DNA of 64,000 nucleotides from Carettochelys insculpta (taxonomy: Eukaryota > Chordata > Testudines > Carettochelyidae), in NCBI RefSeq assembly GCF_033958435.1, contig NC_134141.1:102589001-102653000 (forward strand). Direction: 5' to 3'. The notes beneath the pieces are model-generated. The model was not told where the DNA came from. It did not search any database and worked only from the letters and a program-made list of their open reading frames with translations. Shown one piece after another: positions 10,069 to 22,361 of this stretch (position 1 is the first letter of the stretch; each line of letters opens with the position of its first letter). A program made the position numbers and the translations under genes.

Positions 10069-10571
10069 AAATAACTAACCAAATAAATGCAAACAATTCT
10101 AAGAAATGCCCTTTAAAATACTTCAGACATATTTTGTTCATAATAAATACATTTTGATGACATTATAAGTTTGATTAATTAAAGGTAAGAGCTATAGAAT
10201 ATGCATCACATTTTGATTTAAAATTAAAAGTCTATAAAATTAACATGTCAAACATTAAGTGGATTAAAAACTGACAAAATGATAGGTCTGATAATATAAA
10301 TGTAAATAGGAAATAATTATCTCTGAGTCTGTTTCCAGTAGGGGCCAGTAGGGATCGGTATCATTTAGTCAGTTTTTAATCCACTTAATGTATGGCATGT
10401 TAATTTTATGGACGTCTAATTTTAAATCAAAATGGGATGTATAATCTTTAGCTCTTACATTTAATTAAACTTATGGTGTCATCAGAATATATTTATGATG
10501 AACAAAATATGTCTGAAGTGTTTTAAAGGGCATTTCTTAGAATTGTTTGTATTTATTTGGTTATTTATTCC
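10069..10571. repeat. Long inverted repeat, ~215-bp arms
   Basis: The left arm (about 10069-10284) and right arm (about 10359-10571) are imperfect reverse complements over roughly 210 bp, separated by a 74-bp spacer. For example, AACAATTCTAAGAAATGCCC on the left matches the complement of GGGCATTTCTTAGAATTGTT on the right, and AAGTGGATTAAAAACTGAC matches GTCAGTTTTTAATCCACTT. The arms show scattered substitutions (roughly one in ten), so the duplication is not recent. Neither arm has a coding signature. It may be two inverted copies of an unknown AT-rich repeat, or a foldback transposon. Confidence 0.85.
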
Positions 10572-10579
10572 TATCTTTC

Positions 10580-11690
10580 TATTCTATTTCTGTTCCATTT
10601 AACATTTTTATCAATCATCCAGAAGAAAATATAACATCATCACTGATAAAGTTTGCAGATGACACAAAAATTGGCTGGGGGGGGATTGTAAATAATGAAA
10701 AGTGCGAGGCACTGAGTCAGTGCAATCAAGATCGCTTGGTAAACTGACTTAAAGGAAACAACGCATGGTTTAAAATGACTGAACATAAAAGTATACATAC
10801 TTAGAGGATTGGGGGACTGTCCTGGCAGATAGCGATGCTGAAAACAATTTGAAGGGGAATATGGGCAATGTTTCCTCTAATCTTTTCCATTCATGTGTGA
10901 ATTTTTTCCATCCATGTGTGGAATACATTTTTATGGGTACCAAGCCACATGTGAATGTGCACTACCAGGAGAAATAAGAAACCTGGCTGTGCATGCTCTG
11001 CTGATCTGATGGCTAGAATTGGAATCTCTCCTGAGCAGCTGCACAAACAGCTTACGGGGAACACTGGGGCCGAGTGATCAGCTGATCAAGAGCACCCCAT
11101 GTGATGCTGTGGGCAAAACTGCTAACACAGCACTAGTGTACTCACAAAGGGGAACATTGCATAGAGAAGGCTGTTTTACTTCTGTGTATGATACTGGTGC
11201 AAAGGCTACTGGAATAGTGTTCACTTCTGGTGCCCACAGTTCAAGGCAGAGTGAGTCAGAGAGAGTTCAGAGAAAAGCCAAAAGAACGGTTAAAGGATTA
11301 GAAAACATGCACTATACTCAGGTAGCTCAATTGGTTCAGTTTAACAAAGAGAAGATTAAGGGATGACTTGAACATAATCTATAAGTACTCATATGAGAAC
11401 AATTACTTAACAATGGGATTTTCAATCTACCAGAGAAAGACATAACTTGACCTGGTGGCTGAAAGTTGAAGCTAGACGAACTCAAACTATAAATAAGGAG
11501 TACATTTTTTAACAACGGGAGTAAATTAACTTTGGAACAATTTCTCGGCATTATGGTAGATGTTCCATTAGTGACCATTTTTACATCAAGATTGGATATA
11601 TTCCTAAGAGATATGCTCTAGGAATATTTTACGGAGCTTGTTTGGCCTGTGCCATACAGGAAGTCAGGCGACACACACTGATGGTGATCC
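10580..11690 (+). pseudogene. Degenerate CR1/L2-type LINE pol, 3' part, split by a hAT-like MITE
   Basis: The open stretch ending at 10747 carries the reverse transcriptase core KFADDTKIG (polymerase motif C), followed by IVNNEKCEALSQC and DRLVN, the order seen in CR1-clade LINEs. After an interruption at 10866-11066 the similarity resumes with VQRKAKRTVKGLENM (inside the ORF 11019-11366), then stop-broken sequence including KLTLEQFLG and SRLDIFLRDML, typical of the carboxyl end of CR1/L2 pol. Multiple stops and frame changes make it a dead copy. The 5' part is absent; the inverted repeat at 10069-10571 abuts it. Confidence 0.7.
10866..11066. mobile_element. Small hAT-like MITE inside the LINE
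   Basis: The left end CAATGTTTCCTCTAA and the right end TTACGGGGAACACTG are imperfect inverted repeats of a CAGTGTTCCCTCTAA-type terminus that I associate with hAT elements. The 201-bp insert separates two parts of a LINE pol sequence. I could not confirm an 8-bp target duplication. Confidence 0.45.
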
Positions 11691-12480
11691 CTACATAATG
11701 ATCTCTTCTGTTTTTAGAATTTATGAAGCTATAAAGAAGCAAAAAAGGGCACAAGCCCAATTTTTATTCTTTCCACAGCTTTCTTTTGGGTGTGTATATT
11801 TTCTCCTATACACACAGGATGATATGAGGTGTAAGACCCTGATCCTGCCACATGTTGTGCAGGGGCAGAGACCCACTAAATTCGACGAGGCTTCTCAGCA
11901 TGTAAACCAGTTTGTTAATCTGCGATGGAATTTGTGTGTGTGAAGGACAAAGGACAAAGAGGCAGTGTTGCATTTCCCACAACCAACAATCAAATGGGGC
12001 TTTTAGTACAGTGAGACAGATAAGGGAGCTAAGATGTTCCAGGGTCCAGAGGGAGTGTAATATATGAACACACACCTGCCTGCCTGCCTGCCTGACTCAA
12101 CTCCTTATCTCCAAGCAAGGTCAAACAAAAAGCTGGGAGGGGCAAGCGGGGGTGGTGATGGTGGAGAGTAAAACGCTAGAAGACCAGAGAAATGCCTACC
12201 CTGGACCACGGTACAACCTAACGCCTTACCCCTCCCATGGCATACAAAGGGGAGGGTGAAGACTCCACCTTACAATGCTCCAGAACAGCATGTGGCCATA
12301 AATTGTACGGGGTGTGACCAGGGGGGAAGGATTGCTGATATATTTGGGTGACCTAAGAAGGCGAGAGGGGGAGTGGGAAGGGGAATGGCAACGGCATCAG
12401 GGAAACGGGAGAATGGGGGACTGGGAACTGGGGAATGAGAGGCACACAGGCAGTGCTCTGCAGCCCCAGGCCTGGGAAAG
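11691..12480. other. No recognised gene; short (CCTG)n
   Basis: No motif recognised apart from about four and a half CCTG units near 12077-12094. The GC-rich part from about 12110 may belong to the LTR-like region that follows. Confidence 0.35.
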
Positions 12481-12836
12481 TGAGGACAGGGTAAATGCTG
12501 TTCAGCCTCAGAGCTGGAAACAGAACACTGGGCAGAAGCAGCTCCTTTGGTCTGCAGAGTTAGGGGCTGTACGAAGAAGGATTCTATTGTCAATAAGACT
12601 GCTGTTGAGGGATGGGAAGAGGAAAACTGTTTATAAAGATAAGTCTGACTGGCGTGAAGGGCTTTGAACTATGCTTGCTTGGAAACTAACCCCAATAAAC
12701 TTCACATTGCCTGCACTTCAGACTTCTGCTTTCTGTCTGCATGACATCACCTAAGGTGGAGGGTGAAGGGAAAGCTTTCTGACAAGGCTCTGTGAAGGTG
12801 CAGGGGGTCCCTCCGTATGCAATGTGCTACAAGGTG
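12480..12836 (+). repeat. Possible LTR 3' portion with AATAAA
   Basis: AATAAA near 12694, followed by pyrimidine-rich sequence (TGCCTGCACTTCAGAC, then CTGCTTTCTGTC) and ending near GCTACA, gives the look of the R-U5 part of an old endogenous LTR. I found no matching second LTR, no coding region and no clear target duplication, so this is tentative. Confidence 0.25.
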
Positions 12837-14020
12837 AGTTTCTGAGTCTAGGGAGCCATGAATTGTTGGCAGTCCAGAACCTTTGATGCTAAAGTCAATG
12901 GTTCAGATGTGTCGGCAATCCTCTTCACTGTGGCCAGTGGGACAAGAGTGCCAGCTCCCCACAACCCCCTGATTGGCTGAAACCAATATATAAACCAGGA
13001 AGCCATGAAGGGTAGCTGTCTGAGCAACACACAGACTGCCTGCCTACCTTTGCTCCAGTCCCTAGACTCCAGCTTCCCACCTTGTTTTGTCCTAACTTTC
13101 CCATTGAGTTGCTATGTGTAAGCTGTGGCCTAACCCCAGTCTCCTGGTAACCTGATCTTATTTGCTTCCTGATGCCTGACATTCAGTTTGAGTCCAACAT
13201 AGATCAGAGGGCACACTTTCTGTGCTTGACTTAGCCTGACTCCCAGCTCCTTACCCTGCCTGCCTTTATCCCAGTTATGACACCTTTCTGAAAGAATGAG
13301 TTCCGAGACCTGCAGTAGACATTTCTCTAAGCAAGTTTTTTGTTTCTTTTGCTATTAAAAGACAGCAAAGCAGTTACATGTCTGCAGTTTAAGCAGTTCA
13401 ACTACAGGCCTAACACTGGGTGAGGACTTTAAGAGGCAGTTTGTGTCACTGGAAAATATCTTTTAGCAAAGCATCACAGCAAACTTCATTGAATTCAAAT
13501 GTATTATTCCTGGAAGGGAAAAATAATTTCTGTGGTACAAAGTGTAACACATGACCAATTGATAAAGTAAATTAACTAGTCAGAAATGCTTGCTGTTTTC
13601 AAAAATCTTTATATTGCATATACCTGAACTTACTTAAGTTTTTGCCCATAGTTTTTTTTTACACCACATGTTGATTACTTATGTATCATGCTGATAAATT
13701 TATTCCATATTATATTTGTTAAAGGAACAATTGTCAACAACTTCTCAGTCCTTAAGTCAATGAGGCTCTTCCCACTGATTTTAACCGTATATTGCCATAT
13801 ATTCTCTCAGTGACCCAACATACGCTGTTGTTGACATTACTATTAGTATAATGCAAATTATTTGTGTATACTTAATAGTTGTGTCATTACATGTACATCA
13901 CATAATGCACTGCCTGGCTCATCAGCTGTGGTTTGTACTTCCCCTCCTGATCTTCAGTGAATAGTTTCATTGTATTTAAAACATCATTCACAAATTCTTT
14001 GAGGTGATTGTCTGGTAGAA
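12837..14020. other. No gene; possible old promoter-like repeat at 12960-13290
   Basis: At 12970-13000 a CCAAT box sits next to an ATATATAAA box (GAAACCAATATATAAACC), a compact promoter arrangement often seen in LTRs, followed by C/T-rich sequence. No ends or homologous copy were found. The rest (13290-14020) is AT-rich without features. Confidence 0.3.
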
Positions 14021-14285
14021 AGAAGAAAAGCAGTGTAGACGTGGCTCTTTCTAAAGTAAGCCACATCTTTGAAAGAACCCTTCTTTCTACTTTTGTTTAG
14101 CAAGAAGGGTTCTTTTGAAGAGGGAGTTTACTTTTGAAAGAGCCACGTCTACACTGCTTTTCCTCTTTCGAAAGAAGAATATGCAAATGAGGTGCCAGAT
14201 ATGTAAATCTGGAACCTCATTTGCATTTTGATTTCCTTCATTTGCATTTCTCTTTCAAAAGAGGAATGCTAGTGTAGACGTAGCC
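14021..14285 (-). mobile_element. Compound foldback MITE
   Basis: The right end CTAGTGTAGACGTAGCC followed by TAA is a typical terminus of the Harbinger-like MITEs in this window. Two hairpins are visible: a 20-bp one at 14181-14225 (ATGCAAATGAGGT..CCAGAT against its complement), and a larger one with arms about 14021-14083 and 14102-14165, in which the terminal GCAGTGTAGACGTGGCTC is present in both orientations. Standard MITE sequence lies to the right and an inverted copy of its far end to the left. No coding capacity. Confidence 0.8.
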
Positions 14286-15510
14286 TAACTAAACAACAGA
14301 ATTTTATAGACACAGAAGAGAGGCTACAATGATATTTGGCTGACCATCACATTGCTACATTCATTCATTCTCTAGGCAATAAAAGTATGAATCACAGTGT
14401 CTGCATTTGGGGCATTTCAGCTATAATCTTAGTCATATAAAATGAGGTATTTGGCAATGTTGCAGGCATGAGCATTTAAAGAAATGTGTGACTCAAAGAG
14501 GAAGCAAAGATTTCTAATTTTATGGTCATGTGTGAGGTTTGGCTGAAACAACTTTCACTTAACATTTAGTGTGGCACAAAGAGGAAACCAGTACTGAGGC
14601 AGAAAAGTCAGATATGCCAAGTGAAGCATGTGTGGTTGAAGGATTGGGTCTATAGACATTTGTTTATTTCATTTAGCTGAAAAGTTAATAAACATATTGC
14701 TTAACAGAAAAAGTGCTAATCTCAGTGAATATTTGCATAATCTAAAAATGCTGCCTCATCCTTCCTCCTTTGCCTCCATTCTGTTCAGTCATCTGCTTGT
14801 TGTACTATGCTGGAAATTAGTAAGTGAAGTCCTTGCAGCATGGAATTTCTTTTTAAATATGCATTAAGAAGCAATACTACACTGTGGATGCACTTAAAAT
14901 ATAATAATAAAACATATTCACCACTCAAAATAGAAAGTGGGCACATTTGGCCAGCTTCATATGAACCTGGACAAACTTATCACAATTTTGGATATGTTGA
15001 AGGGGATCTCAGCTCTGTGGAAGATCTTTAAATAAAATGTTTGTGTATTTCAGCAGAAGTTGTTTCCAAAAGTACCAGATTGTGAGCTGCCCAGAATCAA
15101 CAGCTTGAGCTGAACTGTAAAAAAACAAAGAAATTTTGAATAAGGAATGCAGGGTAAAATTTTGAAAAGTGCTTAAGTAATTTAGAAGTCTAAGTTATAT
15201 TTTTCCAAAGTGATTTAGACACTCAGACTCCAAAATACCAATTTGATTTTAATGGAAGTTAGGTGCCTAACCTGCTAAGGTACTGTAGTAAAACCCACTG
15301 CTTGCTTATTGAAATCTTTAGGAATCTAAAGATCTTTGTGAATTAGGCACTAAGTGCCCAAGACAGGCTGGCTACCCTATAAAAAGCTAGAAAATTCCAC
15401 TAAAGGTACCTGAGGAGAATATTGGCCATCATGTGGAAGGACAGATGGAACAATGTTAGCGTCCTCGCAGAGAATGATTCCTGCAGCATCAAGACAACAA
15501 CCAACCACAG
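14286..15510. other. No recognised feature
   Basis: AT-rich DNA. No transposon ends and no ORF with a known motif. Confidence 0.4.
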
Positions 15511-15514
15511 GCAG

Positions 15515-15910
15515 CTATGACGGTCTGGTCATGTTGTTGGGATGCCTGACACAAGTCTGCCTGAACAAATTCTCTACGGTCAGCTGAGGACCAAGGCAAG
15601 GTCTTGTGATGGGAAGAGGAAGCGCTTACAGAGATATCCTTAAGAACACCTTGGTAAAATGTGACATTGACGCTGACATCTGGGAGAGGCAGGTGGAGGA
15701 CTGGGTAACCTGGAAGACCACCATCCAGAATGGTGCTCAGTGCTTTGAGATCAAATGTCATTTCCATGAAGAAAACCAGACAGCCTGATGGAAGGAGCAT
15801 GCCTGCGCCTGCATCAGCACTGCTGCCAGTGCTGATGGAGACAGAGGCCTCCCGGAGCATCTGCCAGAGAGTGTTCCTTGCCAGGACTGGCCTAATTTCT
15901 CACCTTCACA
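15515..15910 (+). pseudogene. Fragment of non-LTR retrotransposon pol, C-terminal region
   Basis: Reading the plus strand gives VVGMPDTSLPEQILYGQLRT, then a frame change, then SAYRDILKNTLVKCDIDADI followed by WERQVEDWVTWKTTI (ORF 15606-15788). This order (a HVxRMPDxRLPKxxLYGEL-like block, an R(Y/F)KDxLK block, then WExxAxDRxxWR) is the linker found downstream of reverse transcriptase in several vertebrate LINE groups. The superfamily is left open. It is short, frameshifted and lacks the polymerase core, so it is a dead fragment. Confidence 0.5.
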
Positions 15911-18076
15911 CTCCTTCAAGGGGAAATCTTACTTGACATAAGAGATCCGAGAGAGGGAGAGATCCTAACACATGTGAATGTGACTGTTGTTTTAAGTAAG
16001 AGAGAAGGTGGGAGGCAGGCATTTTACACAGAACCTGAAGCTTTTAGTGCAAGTTAATATATTATCTATACCGGGTTATAGGCTCTGTTGAAAACCCCAC
16101 CCAAACATTGTTAGGAGTAAGAGAGAGTGCGCTAGTATCAGAGAACAAGGGAAAAAACACCTTTTCAGATAAAACAAAATTCTTGATTTTAAAGAAACTA
16201 GAGAGTTGTCAGATGAAACGAACATCAGCACCAAATCAATGCACGAGCAGCCAACTGAATTTAATTTCCAAGTTACAGCTGCAAGGCTGCAATATTTTCC
16301 TATTCAAAAAGCTGCATAAAAGCTTTAAAAGAGACAGTGAGTCCAAGTGAGACAGCTGAAGTTAATAATTAAAAGTATCAGTGTCAGTGAATATTCCAAA
16401 CCAGAATAGTTCTCCATATAGGGACAAATATAATTTCCACTCTCACTCTGGGCAAAGTTAAAGAAAATAGTCTTTGCAGAAGAGAGCTATGAGTGGCTGA
16501 GGATGTGAGGAAAATTTTGTCACTTTTAGTCCAGTGACTTGGTAACTGTGGTTGTACTAGCAGTGGTTGGGGTCACTGCTCATCTCCTTTGTGGAGAATT
16601 TAGATCTATAGCTCCAAACAACAGAATAGGTGGCAGATCCACTGGCAGCTCCATTACTCCTGTCCCAGCCTTGCACTTCAAATGGCAGTGCAAATTTTGC
16701 CCCTGTATTTTTGAATATGAAGCCCTAAATATTCAATTAAATTTACATCATATGCCATTGTTTATAGCCAGATCAATGGTATCTTTTTAAATCTGTGTAT
16801 CATCTTAAGTGTTGTGCTTCACTGAAGAACCTATTGTTAGATAACGAAAACTTGGTATTTTATCTGCTACAGTTTGCAAAAAGATAAAGCTCTCTTTATC
16901 TCAAGAATAATTCCTTCTTACTGACTTTTAAAAAAAATATTGCTCTTTTGGCTAATGATGAATCTGTGACAATTTTTTTTTCACAGGGCACAGACTGTTA
17001 CGTCGATATTTAAATATTTTATTTATACTAAACGGTCTCTTCAAACTTTATAGCATGCGTTCAAATACATGTGTAAGTTCTTTTCCAGGCTGCTTAGAAG
17101 GAAGCAGTTTAGTTTTTGTTTAATATCACTGCAGTGTGCTTCTATACATATGTGCACTCATGCCCCTCCATGCACACTGCTCTAATAGAGAATATTTTGT
17201 TGATTTATGCCTCTGCAAGCCTGACGAACTGAGTGACACAACTTAAGGGTGAGCTTTGCAGGGAGGTTCAACAGTGGAGTCAAAATAGACCAGCCTCCAT
17301 TTACATACCAAAATAGATGGCTAGATTTTCAGCTAACAGGGTACTGAGTTCTTCGAAATTTGGCCATAAATGTCATAATGCAAACTATTGAGTGCTGAAC
17401 ATTTGGAAAATTTTCTCCTTGTTCTAGTATCTAAGTAGGAGCTGAGAGCTCTTGAAAAATCATGTCTCAGTTCTCGGTGTTGAGTGCTTAAAAATCTGGC
17501 TCTGAGTAACTGTTATTAAGTGAAGCTGAATATGGCTACTCTTTTTCTGTATGAGCAAATAAATTGTGTTCAGCTTCATGTATTGTGGACAACCATCATC
17601 AACAATGGCTAATTTGTGAAACAGACAATTCTTGTCAATGAAAGCAATCCATCAACTATTTCCAAAGGCTCTGTCGTTAATCTTAGGGGCCAATCTGTAG
17701 GCTTTGCAACAAAACAGAAAATAAGCAGGCTGAATAATTGAAATCAAACATTTTTTGTAACGGTAGGAAATTGTGATCGGGAAAAGTATTGAGAAATTGT
17801 CTGAACTTGATTATAATGGAACAGGAAAATAAAAATCAATTTTTGCTTCTTATATTTCCTTGTAAAGAGCCTACTACTGATCAAAAGCGGGATCTGGCCA
17901 ACCTGTGCTTTTGCTATTGTATAAAGTTTTGGCTCCAACAAAATAGAACAAGATGCTATACAGTGATGACCAGACGAAACGAGCTCTTTTGGGCCAGTTT
18001 AAGCAGAAAAATTACAAGCTGTTAAAAAGAGGAACTTGAGTGGTCCCCTACCCATTACAGATTCTGTCAGTGCCGT
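15911..18076. other. No recognised feature
   Basis: No coding similarity or transposon ends recognised. Small ORFs (16108-16350, 16539-16790, 17789-18025) have no recognisable domains. Confidence 0.35.
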
Positions 18077-18332
18077 TCTAATTAGCAATGAGGAGTGAAG
18101 GGACTTCGAAGTACACCGGGCGCTTTGAAGTACCGAGCACTTCAATGTACCAGCAGGTGTGCCAGGCCTAGACGCCTGCCGGCACTTCGAAGTTTAACAC
18201 TTCGAAGTTGCCACGGGGGCTGGAATTTGCTTAATGAAGTGCTGCCTATGCAGCGCAGCACTTCATTCATAAACTCCCAACACTCTACTTACCATCCTCC
18301 CTTGAAAGCAGGGAGGTAGTGTAGACACAGCC
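18077..18332. mobile_element. Harbinger-like MITE, left end missing
   Basis: The right terminus reads AGTGTAGACACAGCC. The body has repeated ACTTCGAAGT-type palindromes and the TAATGAAGTGCTGC..GCAGCACTTCATT hairpin (18231-18267) that recurs at 30920 and 36640. The left terminal repeat is not recognisable, so the left limit is approximate. Confidence 0.7.
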
Positions 18333-20075
18333 TGTGCATTTCATTTATTTCTTTACAGTTCTTTTAAAAACTCATTTGCCTCACTTTTAATAAAGTCAAC
18401 AAATTTAGCCATGCTACAAAAATACTCAGTAAAGCGTTACCCAGGAGAGCCCCAGCTTGCAGCCAGGCCAAAGTGCTGAATCACATCAGCCTTTGGGGAG
18501 AGGAGGCAGACCACTTGCAGACACTTACCCATGCTGCTCTATTACCCATGAGCCCCAGGAAGTATAAGTAGGACACAGGAAAACGAAGCAGCAATGGGAG
18601 CTGATCGGATCACCTTAATTCCTTACTTCTGTAAAGAGCAACCCATGAGCAATTCATGAAGGTATTTTGCACAGAGAGAAAGAGCAGAAATAGAGAAACA
18701 GGAAATGAAGAAAACTACACCCCACTCTCAAAGCTGTCACAGCCCCCCTCAGAGCAGCTTCCACTGACTAATGACAGTTGCTTGCAAGCAGCAGCTGTGG
18801 CATTGCAGCCCCTTAGAATCAGAGGAAAAGGGTATGTGTGACAGATGCAGCAATGAAAACAGCAACAATAGCATCTCTTCTGCCTCCACGTAAGAAAACA
18901 TACATCTGAGGTAATGCTGTTATCTTTTCCTTCCTTTGTACCAGTGTCTAAAACAGTATCACCGATACAGCCTGTCAGGGGCTGGCATGGGGGAAAGAAG
19001 ATGACAAACGATTAAACTCCAAGGAAGGGATCTAATTCCAGATGGCTGCTTTTAATGCACACTGTAATTCACTTAAAACAAAGGGCAACATGGTAATGCA
19101 GCTACCAAGGAAAGGGAATAATAATACAGCAATGCAATCCGGGGCGTGGATTTATTAGATGGCTGAAGTTTTAGGACAGGAACAAGGATTCCCGATTTGA
19201 CCAGCATAACTACCGTTCCCACACAGGTCCACAGCTATTTCTTTTTGTGGCAAAGGCCACATTGCTAAATTGTTGGTAATGTTAGTCTATCTTTAACAGA
19301 TTAGCTCATTTGTTTTGCTCACATCACTGATTTATAGGGACGAATAAACTGAAAGAAAACCTAGCACATCACCATGTGGAATGTGCCAGTTACCAGTCAT
19401 CTTAATTTGTGTAGCACTGTTGCACCTAGGTAGGTGGCTGTGCCATTTAGGGATCTATTCTAATTGTTATACTTAAACCTTGTTGGCACAGTTCACACAG
19501 CAATATTGTACCAATAGTAGGAGATGACATTTAATGCGTAACTCCTTTCATGTCCACAAACAACCAATTTAATTGCCTTTTGTTTGCTTCATTTATAAGT
19601 AATGTTGTCTGAGCTCTTTTGCTATCAAAATGACATTCTTCATCCCAAGGAGAGTGGGAGCAGAAGCTGTATGCTTTAGATGAGTGCCAGTGAGGGACTC
19701 TGAACTGAGTCCCCTCAAGTTGTCTCTTGTTAGGGGGAAGATTACTTGCACTACAATTTTTCTGAGTGTAAAAGTAAGGGCCTTGCTGAATTTTATAGGA
19801 TGTGAAACATCAGGGACAGGACAGGACAGCAGCTTACAACTTCTTAGGGAACAGCCAGGGAACGCAGGGAATTCCTTCACTATGTATTCAGAATGCTTAA
19901 AAAAATCACATTTGCTGTGACACCTAATGTATTGGCTTTTTTTAACAGTATTTCCTCCATCAAAGCTCTTACACTCAAGGACCAATATGAAGGTTTTATG
20001 TAGGAATGGCACACACTCGCAAACAGTTACTTCTCTAGATCAGAGACACAGCTTGCAAATAGGCTACAGCTGTAC
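18333..20075. other. No recognised feature
   Basis: No recognised repeat or coding motif. The ORF of 139 codons at 19593-20012 on the minus strand has no known domain. Confidence 0.35.
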
Positions 20076-20394
20076 GGGTGCATCTACTCTAGCCCTATGT
20101 TTTGAAACCAATTTTGAAAGGGGGCCCAATTTTGAAAGAGGAAGTGGAGCATCCAGCTCAAAATGGCCTCTTTCAAAATTGTTGCTGGTGAAAAGGGGTG
20201 TCCATTTCGAAATCACTCTTCCCATCTGATTTCAGGAAGAGCAACCACTTTCAAAATTGACTTTCAAAACAGGGTATGGGTAGACGCTGCTGTTTTGAAA
20301 TAATGGGTCCTCCATGGCGGCATCTGCAGGGAGCTCAGAGATGCTCTAGCAAGCCCCAGTGGGGCTCTATGGCCTCTGGGACCAGCCTCTTAAA

Positions 20395-21651
20395 TCTTCA
20401 TGGCCCTGGAAACCCTGCGCAGGAAGCTGAAAGTGTGCCCAGAGCTTAGGAGCACGAGCTCTGCCTGGCACATGCTCCAGCAGCACAGACCCTGCAGCCA
20501 CACAGCCCACCAGTTGGATGGCAAGCCCCCCCACACCCTAGAAGGCCCCCTCCTCCCAACCTGAGGGGATGCCAGAGGCAAGCCAGGGCTGGAAGAGAAG
20601 GGGACTCTCCTGGACAGAGGCTCAGACCTCCTCGGCCTCTGGGCAGAGGAGGCCATGCTGTTGCACAGCACTGGGTGGCCCTGAAACGCAGTGGCCTTCA
20701 ATTGGCTGTCACTGCGGCTGAGGAAGAGGTGCCACCCCAATGCACAGCCAATCAGGTTTCAGCGAAGGTGAAGGAGCTGAGGCAGGACTATAGCTAGGCC
20801 AGGCATGCCTGCAGGTAATTGGGAGCAGGGCCACCCTGATGTGCCCACGCTACCATGAGCTGGACCAGCTTCTCAGCCTGAAGGATGCCGCTGAGCCAGT
20901 AGCTGTGGTTGACATGGCTGGCCCTGACTTGGACCCCAAAGCAGAACTGCATGGCCAGCCAGGACCATCGGGACAGACTGGCATGGTGGAGCCAGGGAAC
21001 AGCTCGGAAGATGAAGGCCACCTTGTCGTTGTGGTCAACTCTGGTACATCCAGCCAGGCCCCCTTGAGACAGGTGTCCCCAGATCTGTTCTCCAGAGCCC
21101 CAGGTAGGTAATGGATAGATCGGGGAGTCTGCGGGGGGTGCCCTGTCCTGCCTCCCCTGCATGCATCCCAGACCCAGGCGTGGTGGCATCCAGCACCCGT
21201 GCCCATGGACAGCACCCCAACCCTCCCAATTGGGAAGGGATGCAGGGGCCGGACTGCAGCCACCCAGCACCCCACGGATGTGACCCCAGTGACCACATGG
21301 GACCCCTCATGGAGTTAGGCAAGTGTATGCTGCATCAGAGGACAGTCGGGGGGAGGATGGGGGACCAGGTGGGGTCCCAGGGGTTGGGTGGTAGCATTGA
21401 CAGGTGGCCTTTCTCTCCCTCGTGTCTCCACAGCCTCATCCGCCAAGGGCCGGGCCCATCCCATCCTGGGCACCAGCACACCAGCCCCACCATGTGACAG
21501 GGTCAGGGAACCCCAATCCCTGCCACCCAGGCCACTGCCTGCCCAGTCCTGGAGGGCCCACCGTCGCCATCACTTTGACCCAAAGGAGGCTGCAGTGGCC
21601 CACGCTGCTGCCATCTGGGAGCAGACAGCTGTCCTCTGGGAGTGGCTCTAG
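20395..21651 (+). pseudogene. Myb/SANT-like protein of Harbinger element (broken)
   Basis: From 20399 the plus strand reads MALETLRRKLK, then after stops a block DLLGLWAEEAMLLHS (near 20628), and after a frame change AKVKELRQDY (near 20763). This layout (aromatic-rich first helix, then KVKxLRxxY third helix) is that of the trihelix/Myb-SANT DNA-binding domain carried by the second gene of PIF/Harbinger transposons. The following stretch to TAVLWEWL at 21651 is Gly/Pro-rich and then Glu/Ala/Gln-rich, as expected for the rest of such a protein. Several stops and frameshifts make it non-functional. In living elements the protein escorts the transposase to the transposon ends. Confidence 0.5.
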
Positions 21652-22361
21652 ATGGAGTGGGAAGACAGGGCCTGGCAGAGGGAGGTCTGAGGCTAGGCAT
21701 CTGTGGCCCTCCGGTGCCTTGCACCCCTACCCAAGCCCCCTGCCACCCCCTCACCTGCTGCCCCACCCTCTGCACCCCTGCTGCCCCCTTGCAACCCCTG
21801 TCTCCCCCTGCTGCCCCCAAACTCACTACCCTTTTCCTGGATACCTTCTCCCCAGCCACCAGCTCACCGCTGCGGGAGCCTGCCCCCCACCCTCCTGCAG
21901 CACCCTGCCACCTGCCATCTCTTCCAGCACCCTGTCACCTCCCCACCCCTCCCAGCCCACCTGGCCCCCCCCGCTGGGGTGGTGCCCCCAGCCCCTGCCC
22001 GAGTCTACCTCCCCATCATCCCAGCCATATTCCAGCCCTGACTGGGCCCCCACACCCAGGGCAGTAGGGGCATCTGCACCCACCAAGGGGCCCCCCTCTC
22101 CACCTACAGAGGCATGCCCTCACCCCTTGTACATAGTTCTCCCCCACTCACCCCCGTATCGGTCTCCCAGTTATGATGACCCCACATCACTTTTAGTTCA
22201 TATACAGTTTATTTACATGTTGTTTGTTGGTTAAGTGATGTTCAGTAAACTATTGGGTTGTTGTGCACCCCACTGTCCCTTGTGTGTGTGCATGCTGTGA
22301 TGTGGGGTGGGTGCATTGGGGGGCTGTGATGTGGGGTGGGTGTGGGCCAGGGGAGTGGGTC

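Noticed and set aside
21404..22234. 276-codon Pro/Ser-rich ORF on the plus strand
   Set aside because: It is a translation of C-rich sequence within the Harbinger relic, with neighbouring frames equally open; no domain.
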